Positions 14,101 through 23,200 of a stretch of 64,000 nt of DNA are shown one piece after another. Location of the stretch: contig NC_134433.1 in assembly GCF_030867145.1 (NCBI RefSeq), positions 14,825,396 through 14,889,395 of the forward strand. The letters run 5' to 3'. Below the pieces are notes generated by a model. That model saw only the letters and a program-made list of their open reading frames with translations. It made no database searches and was not told where the DNA came from. Made by a program: the position numbers and the translations under genes. The stretch comes from Opisthocomus hoazin. Taxonomy: Eukaryota; Chordata; Aves; Opisthocomiformes; Opisthocomidae. Position 1 is the first letter of the stretch. Every line of letters starts with the position of its first letter.

Positions 14101-17100
14101 ACAAAAAGTGCCCACAGGCAAAGCACTGTGCTGCTTAAGGTTTGAGGAGAAAGTGCAGAGGGGCGTGAGCGCTGGCTATGTCTGTACTTCTTCAGTGTCT
14201 GTTTCAGTTTGCTGTACTTCGGAAAGAGGTAGAAGGGACTTAATACTATGTATTACAGGGTTTTGGAAGTAGAATTTTATCAGTGCTGAGAAGGATGGAT
14301 TTTAGGAAGAATAAAACACAAAGCCATCACAGCGAAGTGGTTCAAGCATTGGATATGTAAAACTGCATCAATACGTAAAATCATTTGACATCTCCAACAG
14401 TAAAAATTCTTGCAATTAAGGAACAAAGCATGGTCTACTGAAATAATATTTTCTAAATAGTTCTTCCGTATTACTGAATTCAGACAGTGCGATTTTGTTG
14501 GGATGACAGCCCAGTTCTGTTGTAAGTATAATACCAAATTGTAGATCCGAGGTACTACTGTATATTGAAATGGTTTATTCAGGCACTGTTTAGAAGATCT
14601 CTTTACATCTTCCTAAGGTTGCTGCATGTTCGAAATGGTAACTGTAAATATCACTTGGGAGAAGAAACGTTCAAGCTGGCTCAGTCTTACATGGACAAAC
14701 TGGCCAAGCACGGTCAGCAAGCGAACAAGGCAGCGCTCTACGGGGAGCTGTGCGCGCTGCTCTTTGCCAAGAGCCACTACGATGAGGTGAGTGGGCCTGG
14801 GGGGTTGTTTCTCTTCACGACACTGGTTATGGAGTCTGCTGGGGTGTCCCGTGTCTGGCGCATTATTCATGTTATCTTTCCAGCTGGAGTTCCTGATCTT
14901 TTTCTGGTACCTGTGTGGCAGTACCAGAGGAATGCTTGATTTATTGACTTTATGTATTGTTCTGGGGTAGTCTGCAAGCTCTTAACGGTGCTATGACCAG
15001 CATTAAGAAATGACACGTGGGAGAGTGGTAGTAGGTGTTGGTCATCGGTACGTAAAATACTATGAAAAGCTGATTTTAGCAGGCAAAATGAATAGCAGAA
15101 CACAGATGACAATTCTTTGCATCTGTTGCATCAAAACTGTGTCTTAAGTGTAACTGCTGTATAAACTGTCGTTTCCCTTTAGCTCCTAAGTACACTGACC
15201 AGGAAGTTGTCCTACACAATAGGAACTGTGAGGATTACTGAAAGATTATAAAATACCCTTTTTTGTCTGTAAAAGTCATTGTAATAATATGTGCCTTAGG
15301 CTACTATAAAATACTTGCTTACACATTCAGTATTAACCTTAAAAGTGCTTTTTAAGTCTGTCTTTTAAGACATAGCTGAACAATTTTCATTACACACAAG
15401 CAATTAAACAGTATTTTTTAAATTTTGTGATGTAAATGACCAGAATTCAGAGGCAAGTAATATTTTTCTTCATGCTGCAATGTAGTGAAGTTCCAGCTTC
15501 ATTATGTTGGTAACTCTTTCTTCAACAGGCTTATAAATGGTGTATAGAAGCTATGAAGGAGATCACCGTTGGCCTGCCTGTCAAAGTAGTAGTGGATGTT
15601 TTACGACAAGCTTCGAAGGTGAATTTAAAATCTTCCCTGTTTCTTTTGTAACTAAATTGCTACTGAGAATGGGTGAGGATAGGCACTACGTCCAGCGTGC
15701 TCGGGTAACCAGGTCCATTTCATGGGCCTTACGGCTTGTTATTTGTGTTTAGCTGGCCCACCTCAGTCTCAGACCGATGGGGATTTTGTGGTGGTTTGGT
15801 TTGGTTTGGTTTTTGCTGAGTTCGAGCTGTTCAAATGAACATCGTGACAAAGTGAACCTGGGAGCGTTCTGTACAAAGGTGGTCTGTTCCCCTGTTTCAT
15901 CTAGGCTAGGTGCAGTACTACTGGCCCTTTAGTTAGACATTTATGGCAGAATGAAATACAAGTTTATTAATAGTTATCTGTGAACCTTCTCTTGAATAAC
16001 TGGAAAGTCCTTTAGTAACCCTGATGACACTTTTAAGTTAAAAGTAGTAGTTAACAACTGCGCCAGTGTCTGGAGGAGAGGAGTTCTGAGTATACACCTC
16101 CTCACATGCTGCATTTCCACCTGTTTAGGCTTGTGTTGTAAAACGTGAGTTTAAGAAGGCTGAGCAGCTGATAAAGCATGCGGTATACCTTGCCCGGTAA
16201 GTAGCATGCAAAAAGACCCCTTTTAACATTATGCTGAATTTGCCTCAATTAGTAATACGAGTATGTTTCTACAGGGAGCATTTTGGAGCCAAGCACCCCA
16301 AATATTCCGATACGCTACTAGACTACGGATTTTACTTGCTCAACGTAGACAATATATGCCAATCTGTTGCAATCTATCAGGTACGCAGCAGGGCTGAATG
16401 TCTGTCTGCAGTATCTCGAGATATTCGTAATCTCTCAAATGTTTGTACTGAAACTCGTGTGCAGTTAATTCATAGAGAGAGATAATAGTTGCTTTAATTA
16501 CTGCAGTGCATGTTCATCAAAAAAACCAAAACACCCCCCCAGCTATGGGGCTTTGCTTTCTTTTTTATTTTTCCCAGACTCTTAAGTGGGTTTTATGTAT
16601 TTACCGCCTCAAATGTGTAGGTATAGGCCTACAGAATTTCAGAGCCGGTAGATTTCCCCCCCCCCCAACTTTTAACAGTGGGAGAGATTAATTTGGGTTT
16701 TTTCTGTAGTAACCGCTGGAATGGTATTCTTGTAACTCTTTCAGACAGCTCTTGATATCCGGCAGTCGGTATTCGGAGGTAAAAACATTCATGTAGCTAC
16801 AGCTCACGAAGACTTGGCTTACTCTTCGTACGTTCACCAGTACAGCTCTGGAAAATTCGACAATGCACTGTGAGTACAATTGTTTGAGGTGCTGGAAGCA
16901 AATTTAGTACTGTCAATGGAGAAAAATGTTCTGAAATGATAGACTTTCCAATTAGAATTTAAACGCATCTGCTTATTGCATTAATGTTTCTAATATTTTA
17001 TCAGTCAGCAGCTACCTTACGTATATGTATCTTCAATTTTGTATTTAAACTCTTTCAGGTTCCATGCTGAACGTGCTATTGGCATTATAACTCACATTCT

Positions 17101-19909
17101 TCCGGAAGACCACCTTCTCTTGGCTTCTTCAAAGCGAGTTAAAGGTAGTACTCTTAATGGCATTGCTGGGAGAGGTTGAAATCAGTCGTGCAGGTACATT
17201 TAGGGCTGCAAGGATGGTGAGGGGACTGGAGCATCTCTCCTACGAGGAGAGGCTGAGGGAGCTGGGCTTGTTCAGCCTGGAGAACAGAAGGCTGAGAGGG
17301 GACCTTAGAAATGCTGATAAATATCTGCAGGGTGGGGGTCAGGAGGACGGGGCCAAACTCTTTCCAGTGGTGCCCAGCGACAGGACAAGGGGCAACGGGC
17401 ACAAACTGAAGTACAGGAAGTTCCGTCTGAACATGAGGAAGAACTTCTTCCCTCTGAGGGTGACGGAGCCCTGGCCCAGGCTGCCCAGGGAGGCTGTGGA
17501 GTCTCCTTCTCTGGAGATATTCAAGACCCTCCTGGACAAGGTCCTCTACAGCCTGCCTGCTCTGGGTGACCCTGCTTGGGCAGGAGGGTTGGACTAGATG
17601 ACCCACAGAGGTCCCTGCCAACCCCTACCATTCTGTGATTCGGTGATTTATCCTGGTCCCTAATGGAAGCAATGTAGCTGGAGTGGGGTGTTTTGGGGTT
17701 TGTTTGGTTTTTTTTTTTTCCAAATGGAGGTCTCTCTGGAGTGTTTGTAGTCCTCAATACTCTCTGTCAATAACGCTTGTAAAATACAAAAAAAACTTAA
17801 ACTTAGCTGAAAGACATTTCTTGGGAGGAGGGAGGTAAAAGTACAGAATACAACAAAATACGTTGGGAGCTTGATGTCTGGTCATACGTGTTTGAAAACA
17901 GTTTGCAGTAAACACAAAGCCTGATCGGATGTCTCCCGGATGTTGTGGGGAGATGGCTTTCTCCTACCTAGGGTTAACGTCTCGTTGTGTTTGGAACACG
18001 GTAATGTGGGTTTTTCTCCCCTGTACCCAGCACTTATCCTGGAGGAGATTGCGATAGACTGTCACAACAAGGAGACTGAGCAGAGGTTACTTCAAGAAGC
18101 TCACGACTTACATCTGTCCTCACTGCAGTTAGCTAAAAAAGCCTTCGGGGAGTTTAATGTGCAAACAGCAAAACACTATGGCAACCTTGGAAGACTGTAC
18201 CAGTCCATGAGAAAGTTTAAGGTACGAGTCTGTTGATACAAAGGTCTTGACTTAAAGTCTGCAAGGCATCTATAAATCTGTCACAAGAAACGATGATTTT
18301 CACTGTCCACAGTTCATAAGTTGGTAGTTTTATTGTTGGAAAACTTCTACTTTATAGTTTATTTCTCCAAAGCTTTGTGCAAAAATGATCCATTGAGATG
18401 TCTCTGCAGAGACAGGGCACAGCAATTTTAACAGAAAAGGTGATACTGTTTGCTGATCCATTTAACTAAGAATGCAGAAAACTTTATTTGTCTTTGACTT
18501 ACTTTTTGCCTTTTACAAAATACCACAGACTCTTTAGCCACTACATAGTTATGTTTCCTTTAATCTTCCTTTCCCCCCCCCCCTTATCTTTTTACGGCAC
18601 GGTGAGTGGTGTCTGACTGACCTGTGTGAGTTTGGTCCCCACAGGAAGCAGAAGAAATGCACATCAAGGCAATTCAGATTAAGGAGCAGCTTCTGGGTCA
18701 AGAGGATTATGAAGTCGCGCTGTCCGTGGGTCATCTAGCTTCTCTCTATAACTACGATATGAATCAATATGAAAATGCTGAGAAGCTTTATTTGAGATCC
18801 ATAGCGATTGGTAGGTGATTCTTAAAGCGTGTGACTATACAGCAGTCGTAATGATACAGGAAACACTGTCAAAAAGCATATCGAAGCGTTCAGAAAAGAA
18901 CCGAAGGAAATGCAAGGTGTTTCTTTTGGATTTGTTTTCGATCTAAATATGATGCTTTGGCTTGAATGTTCTCTTGGGGACTGAATTCTGGGATTGCGTT
19001 GTTCTCCGTGCTCCAGCAGAGCTCACTCTTGAAAGCATCTGGAAACTGGCTGACTGAAAGCTTGGGTGTTGGTCTTTACGCTGCGTTTTGGAGTTGTGGC
19101 TGAACTGGAGTGCAGAATCTGTTAAATTTCGGAAAAAATAGAAAACTGTTGTGCCCATCAGCCTCACTGTGCTCTCATTAAATATTTTTGTCTGTTATCA
19201 TTTGCAGTGAACTTACAATTCCAAATCAAATGCATGTTTGGGCCATGCTGTACCGCAGTTTTAAGACAGACAATCTTACTTCGTACAGTTATGTGCAGTG
19301 CATTGCAGGAAGATTTATGATTGTAAGATAGAAAACTGAAAATTAACTTCACTGTTTAAATTGAATTCAGAGTGAGACTGGGATGCAAAATGACTTCCTT
19401 CTTTATATGACTGGTAGGTTCTATGCATGTAAAGCTGAATGCCCGGAATGTGGAGTCCCTGAGGACAAGTTACAGTACCCGTGAAGGAGAAGGCAGATAG
19501 GGTTCAAACCGCCATCCAGGCAGCTTGCAGGTTTCTTGTGTGCTTGGTTTACCATGACGTAAAGATTCCTGCTGTTGGTAAAAATGACACGAGAAAGAAG
19601 GCGCAACGTGCGGGTGGATTACCTCTTAATTTTGTGTTCTTTTGGATTTCTTTAGGAAAGAAGCTGTTTGGTGAAGGATACAGTGGACTTGAATATGATT
19701 ACAGAGGTCTCATTAAACTGTACAATTCCATTGGCAATTACGAGAAAGTTTTTGAATACCACAACGTTTTGGCCAATTGGAACCGGTTGCGGGATCGGCA
19801 GTTCTCCGTCACAGATGCTCTGGAGGACGTAAGCACCAGCCCTCAATCCACTGAAGAAGTGGTCCAGTCTTTTCTGATGTCTCAGAACGTTGACGGACAG
19901 AGTAGCTAA
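8017..19909 (+). CDS. APPBP2: APPBP2, amyloid protein-binding protein 2 (PAT1), exons 2-13 of 13
   Basis: CDS = join(8017..8105, 9260..9411, 10027..10150, 14618..14786, 15529..15618, 16129..16196, 16275..16380, 16745..16869, 17059..17144, 18031..18221, 18645..18810, 19656..19909). Every junction is GT-AG and in phase; the total is 1620 nt, 539 codons plus stop. Human APPBP2 has 585 aa, so exactly 46 N-terminal residues are missing at the window edge. The protein is a TPR solenoid related to kinesin light chain, with TPR units spread over about residues 50-550 (for example AKHYGNLGRLYQSMRKFKEA). The family binds the basolateral sorting signal of APP and microtubule motors, and is the substrate receptor of CUL2-RBX1 E3 ligases that read C-terminal degrons. 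The translation differs from human mainly by conservative changes and at the extreme C-terminus (QNVDGQSS here, QNVEGPSC in human from memory). No frameshift or internal stop is seen. Introns carry an LTR and a CR1 copy. Confidence 0.97.
8106..9259 (+). other. APPBP2: APPBP2 intron 2, carries an LTR fragment
   Basis: GT-AG intron. About a quarter of it is the retroviral LTR annotated at 8373-8660. The remainder is unique AT-rich sequence with nothing else recognisable. Confidence 0.85.
8373..8660 (+). mobile_element. Endogenous retrovirus LTR fragment, neoavian type
   Basis: The segment opens with TGTCGTGGTTTAACCCCAG and continues with the hallmark core (CACCACGCAGCCGCTCGCTC, then CACCCAGTGG) of an LTR that is very common in neoavian genomes. 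An A-rich middle (8507-8580) is followed by the matching GTTGCTCACCACCAGCTGA part near 8596. The 5' TG end is sharp at 8373; the 3' end fades by about 8660, before a typical CA terminus, so the copy is truncated or diverged. No retroviral coding sequence is next to it, so it is a solo or partial LTR in the sense orientation of APPBP2. Confidence 0.8.
9260..9411 (+). CDS. APPBP2: APPBP2 exon 3 (residues 76-127)
   Basis: The acceptor is TTTGTTTCAG and the donor is TTTTAG|GTAAC. The exon encodes HLLHHCFQALMDHGVKVASV and continues to KAIQIGFVLG; the Gly codon is split G|GA. Confidence 0.96.
9616..9638 (+). repeat. 23-bp LTR-end-like remnant
   Basis: The sequence reads TGTCGTGG followed directly by TCCAAAACCAGGACA. 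The first half equals the first 8 bases of the LTR at 8373 and the second half resembles the 3' end I associate with the same LTR group. It may be a nearly complete internal deletion of an LTR, or chance. Confidence 0.3.
9942..9994 (+). repeat. Tandem duplication, 2 x 25 bp, period 28
   Basis: TGGTGTTCAAATTTCTGTTT and five more bases occur at 9942-9966 and again at 9970-9994 with one substitution (CTGTTT versus CTATTT). The second copy ends about 30 nt before the exon 4 acceptor. Confidence 0.9.
10027..10150 (+). CDS. APPBP2: APPBP2 exon 4 (residues 127-168)
   Basis: A long pyrimidine tract and CTGCAG precede GFLSDAGWYSDAEKVFLSCL; the donor is GTAAG|GTGAG after CCVR. A 28-bp tandem duplication lies just upstream of the pyrimidine tract (9942-9994). 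Confidence 0.96.
10151..14617 (+). other. APPBP2: APPBP2 intron 4
   Basis: GT-AG intron of about 4.5 kb. It contains a 25-base G run (12390-12414), a short CA repeat (13719-13730) and otherwise unique sequence. No conserved exon or repeat family was recognised; the open frames here lack splice support and similarity. Confidence 0.8.
12390..12414 (+). repeat. Homopolymer G25
   Basis: Twenty-five consecutive G residues, interrupted by nothing. Such a run can form G-quadruplexes and is also a frequent site of length error in assemblies. Confidence 0.95.
14618..14786 (+). CDS. APPBP2: APPBP2 exon 5 (residues 168-224)
   Basis: The acceptor is TCTTCCTAAG and the donor is GATGAG|GTGAGT. The exon encodes LLHVRNGNCKYHLGEETFKL and continues to LCALLFAKSHYDE. 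The GC content of the coding part (14700-14786) is clearly above the flanking introns. Confidence 0.96.
14787..15528 (+). other. APPBP2: APPBP2 intron 5
   Basis: GT-AG intron of 742 nt with no recognisable repeat or gene. Confidence 0.85.
15529..15618 (+). CDS. APPBP2: APPBP2 exon 6 (residues 225-254)
   Basis: The acceptor is TTCAACAG and the donor is TCGAAG|GTGAA. The exon is a symmetric 90-nt unit encoding AYKWCIEAMKEITVGLPVKV and continuing to VVDVLRQASK. Confidence 0.96.
15619..16128 (+). other. APPBP2: APPBP2 intron 6
   Basis: GT-AG intron of 510 nt. A (TTTGG)n tract of about 20 bp is at 15793-15813; nothing else was recognised. Confidence 0.85.
16129..16196 (+). CDS. APPBP2: APPBP2 exon 7 (residues 255-277)
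   Basis: The acceptor is CCTGTTTAG and the donor is GCCCG|GTAAG. The exon encodes ACVVKREFKKAEQLIKHAVY then LAR. The following intron is only 78 nt, the smallest in the gene. Confidence 0.95.
16275..16380 (+). CDS. APPBP2: APPBP2 exon 8 (residues 277-312)
   Basis: The acceptor is TTTCTACAG and the donor is TATCAG|GTACGC. The exon encodes EHFGAKHPKYSDTLLDYGFY then LLNVDNICQSVAIYQ, a TPR unit of the kinesin-light-chain-like type. Confidence 0.96.
16381..16744 (+). other. APPBP2: APPBP2 intron 8
   Basis: GT-AG intron of 364 nt with C-rich runs near 16535 and 16657-16666. No repeat family or gene recognised. Confidence 0.85.
16745..16869 (+). CDS. APPBP2: APPBP2 exon 9 (residues 313-354)
   Basis: The acceptor is CTCTTTCAG and the donor is GCACT|GTGAG. 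The exon encodes TALDIRQSVFGGKNIHVATA and continues to YSSGKFDNAL. Human has AALDIRQ, so the first residue here is Thr instead of Ala. Confidence 0.96.
17059..17144 (+). CDS. APPBP2: APPBP2 exon 10 (residues 354-383)
   Basis: The acceptor is CTCTTTCAG and the donor is TTAAAG|GTAGTA. The exon encodes FHAERAIGIITHILPEDHLL then LASSKRVK. A CR1 element begins about 40 nt into the next intron. Confidence 0.96.
17145..18030 (+). other. APPBP2: APPBP2 intron 10, contains a CR1 LINE
   Basis: GT-AG intron of 886 nt. More than half is the CR1 copy at about 17185-17648; the rest is unique AT-rich sequence. Confidence 0.85.
17185..17648 (+). mobile_element. CR1 LINE, 5'-truncated, sense to APPBP2
   Basis: This is a typical avian CR1 3' end. 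It contains GGACTGGAGCATCTCTCCTA, the GAGAGGCTGAGGGAGCTGGG block, a frame-open C-terminal reverse-transcriptase-ORF remnant (LENRRLRGDL, VVPSDRTRGNGHKLK, RLPREAVESPSLEIFKT), GGTTGGACTAGATGACC, and the terminal ATTCTGTGATTCGGTGA octamer-like tail. The 5' end is truncated as in most CR1 copies. The reading frame stays open over roughly 120 codons, which suggests modest age. It lacks the endonuclease and most of the RT domain, so it is not autonomous. Confidence 0.93.
18031..18221 (+). CDS. APPBP2: APPBP2 exon 11 (residues 383-446)
   Basis: The acceptor is CTGTACCCAG and the donor is TTTAAG|GTACG. The exon encodes ALILEEIAIDCHNKETEQRL and continues through a TPR (AKHYGNLGRLYQSMRKFK). Confidence 0.96.
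18645..18810 (+). CDS. APPBP2: APPBP2 exon 12 (residues 447-502)
   Basis: The acceptor is GGTCCCCACAG and the donor is GCGATTG|GTAGGT. The exon encodes EAEEMHIKAIQIKEQLLGQE then a second TPR ending NAEKLYLRSIAI. A C-rich run (about 18573-18583) lies roughly 60 nt upstream of the acceptor. Confidence 0.96.
18811..19655 (+). other. APPBP2: APPBP2 intron 12
   Basis: GT-AG intron of 845 nt. Nothing beyond unique AT-rich sequence was recognised. Confidence 0.8.
19656..19909 (+). CDS. APPBP2: APPBP2 exon 13, C-terminus and stop (residues 502-585)
   Basis: The acceptor is GATTTCTTTAG. The exon encodes KKLFGEGYSGLEYDYRGLIK and continues through FEYHNVLANWNRLRDRQFSV to EVVQSFLMSQNVDGQSS, with TAA at 19907-19909. 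The Ser/Thr-rich tail (DVSTSPQSTEE) is as in the family. Confidence 0.97.
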
Positions 19910-20197
19910 GAACTCGGTCAGTTAACCAGTTACGGTGTTTTCCCCCAGGTTACAGGGGGAAAAGTCATACTGTGAAATCTAAACCATGTAGTTCTCTGGG
20001 GGCTGGAATTTGCGTTGAAACACTGGTCCAGTCTACTGAAGAGTGCCCATACGGATGAATGTGTGTTCAATTCTTCTCAGCATGTGTATGGCATGTTTAG
20101 TTCGGCTCACATTTTTAACTTGGTATTCCTGAGAACCCCTTCTTTCTCTCTTCTTTCAAAAGAAGCTACTTTGCAGAAAGTCTGCAAGAAAACGTTA

Positions 20198-20203
20198 AAT
20201 AAA
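20198..20203 (+). promoter_or_regulatory. APPBP2: Proximal polyadenylation signal AATAAA
   Basis: Canonical hexamer 289 nt after the APPBP2 stop, followed by TGTTTGAGTTC and a T-rich stretch. A second AATAAA follows at 20281-20286. Use of either would give a 3' UTR of about 310-400 nt. Confidence 0.55.
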
Positions 20204-23200
20204 ACTGTTTGAGTTCAAAAGAGTTGCTTTCTTATTATGAATGGAAGGTTTCATCAAGAACTTTATTCTGATAGAGAAAGAATAAATGCTGTACTATAAG
20301 AAGTTGTAAGAGAAAGGTCTGTCTGCTGTATGCATTGTAGCAAAGGTAACCGTAAATACCGAGAAAAGGGAGAACGCGCTAGCCTTGGCTGCTGCCTGAC
20401 GAAGGAAAATGGCAAGGAGCCGCTCTGGAGAGCAGCACGCTCTGCGTGACCCACGCTAGGCTGTTAAGTGAGTAACCGCCGTACGTTGTTTCCAATACCC
20501 TGAACTGGACCAGTGTTCAGCTGTGAGCGAGAGAAGATCCAGTAGACCAGCAGTCTTAGCTCTCCTTGGTACCCACCAGGAGCGCTCATCTTCTGAACAG
20601 GACCAGGAAAAGCGAAAGTGGACCAGCCTGCTAGAAACAGTCTTTGGACCAGTGGCTTTAATTTAATATTTCTGCCCCTGCATTCACTTTTACAGTAGAA
20701 TTATTTCATTTAGATGTATGATCAGTGCAAAACTATATTCATGTAATAGATACAAAACTAGGAAGTGAACGTTCTTTAGCGGTTGCGATGGCATGTCTTT
20801 ACCTAGTGAGCTTCTACAAATGTTAATGTCAGTGCCACAAGCGAAAGCTAGAAACGCTTAACTCTTTGCTGCAGCCATCTTTTTTTCCTTTTTGAATGGG
20901 CTTACTCTAATAATTGAGGCAGTAACTCGTTTATACTGGTTAATAGTTTTGTATTACAATCCAGTTCAATTTTATGTTTCTGGAGAACACAACTTACTGT
21001 ACAGTTTGCAGGGGTCAGCAGAAAATGCCAAAAAGCACAACAGGTCTTTTTTTGTGATGCTTCATTTCTACATTAAACGATAGTACAACCAGAAACCGAT
21101 TCCTTTATATTAATTTAAAAAGCAGAAGTCAGCTGTAAAGATCCTTCGATAATGCCTATCTCACTAGCTTGTCTTAATTTTTCTTTTGTTGGGGAGGGGC
21201 CGCTTGGTGTGTGGGGTGTTTTTTTTTTTTGTTTGGGTGTTTTTGGTTTTGTTTTTCTAATGTTGAGGTAATACTCATTTGAAAGTCTGTGTAACATAGC
21301 AAGCTAGCAACACCTCGCTGCTGTTACCTCAGTTCTTATAGTGGCACCAGCAGAATTCTGTCTGTTCGGGGGTTCACCCTTCCCCCTGCCTTCAGGGGTT
21401 TCCCGGGGCCATGGAAGGTCGGGCTGGGGCTGGGGGTTCTGTTCGGGGCTGGGGTTTAACTGGTTTGGGAAGCTTGGGACAGGGAAAGCTGCTTGCTGGG
21501 CTGTGAGGAGGAGTGCGGAGAAGGGACAGAAATCTCAGACATGACTTCGAGCTTAACGGCTCTTTTAAGAACTGAAATTTTACAGGCAAATAGTTCGTAT
21601 ACTCGTGCCTTCAAGTACATTTTGGGGGGAAAGACTGAATAATACCAACTTTAAAATGCAGTTATGTAATTAGCGAATGCAGATTTAATGATTGCATGCT
21701 TGGAATATCCTGATGTGAAAAGAAGTATTTGCGTAAAACAAACAAAACCCCCTGTGGTATTAGGACTTAGACTGCAATATATCCTCAACGGCTGTTCAGT
21801 GAAAATCCAACTTGAAATTGTGTGTGGATTTAAAATCTGATTTCCTCATAGCAATTTTTGTTTGACTGCTTTAGGTACTACAAACAAATTTGGCTATCTG
21901 TGAGGTGAAGTATTTTTATCTTTGAATGCAAATACAGCAAGGCACTGATGAATTATAAAGTTCTTACAGATTCTTTTCTTAAGTCCTGTTAGAATTATTT
22001 AAAATTAAGTGAAGTATGTAATACTAGTGTCAGAACTTAGGCAGGAACGGCACGCTTAAAATTGTCCTAAAGAAGCTGTGTCATTTCTGCACTGCAGCAG
22101 TGTTTGAAAGCTTCAGACACGTTGTCTGGAGACCATTCCCTTGCTCAGGTTTCCAGCCTTGGGTCTCCGTTTTCAGCTTTCGACTGAGGAATCTCTGAGC
22201 TCTCGAGGTTTTGTGTTTGGGATGCGGAGCGTTGTTTGACTGGTGCTGGTGAAAGCGGTCTACACGAAGCGCTGCTGTTATTTCAGTGTTCCGTGGTTTG
22301 CCTCCAAGGCAGGGCAGCCAGGAGAGCTTCCAGCGCTGGGCAGGGTAGCGAGGCGTCACGCTTCTGTCCGGTAACCAAATGCCTTGGTTCAGTTTGTTGA
22401 AGCGGTGGCTTTATTCTCAGATCTTGCTGGGTGCAGGTACTTTCCTTTCTCTGCTGAAGCTGCTTCACCAGCATGTCACGTATGTTAGCGTGTTCGCGTG
22501 TCTGGAAGGAGCCAAGGTCCTGAAAGTCACCCAGAATTCTCTTTGATAACGGGCTTTGGCCAAGAGTAGTTGCAGTGATCGCTGTGGGACTACTAGCACG
22601 CTTTTCACGTGACTGAACTAAATCCTGACTTGACTCTTGAGTTGAGCGTCTCGTCGTAGCATCTCCGCAGTCTGGTCATGCCAAGGCACACAAGCTCTGG
22701 AGAGAGGTGGCTGTGGCCGATTGCTGAAGCTGCTCAAGCACAGCTTTGCGGAGCAGCCTCGCAGCTGCCCCCCAAGTGCTCTGTTGCCTGCTCTGCATGC
22801 TGTGGCTTGGAACCTTCACCCAGCGCTCTCCTGCCTGCGGGTGTATTGCTTGCTTTCCATGTAATAACGTAAAACTGACCGGTCTAGTTTTTGTTCTGTG
22901 TCTCCTAAGTCGAGCTCTCGGAAGATGTCTGCCTTGGCAGCTGGAGACCGTTTGAAATGCGGCGTTAGTGGTGGAGTCCTGTGGCTGTCTCTGCTGTTGC
23001 AGTCGGTCGGTTGATACTGTTGAGAAAGCAGGAGTCCAGCTGGATGACTTCAGCGAAGGTAAATGACTTCTCCCCCCCGGCACTGTGGCTGGAGGAGATC
23101 GTGGAGTATTCGGGCAGGATTTCCTGACTTCTCGCCAGGCAGAGCTGAAGGAGCGGAGGGGGCCGTGCCCTGCGCCCTCCGTCCCGCGCGATTCTGCAGC

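Noticed and set aside
17157-17597. 146-codon plus-strand frame after APPBP2 exon 10
   Set aside because: It is the C-terminal remnant of the CR1 ORF, not a host gene.
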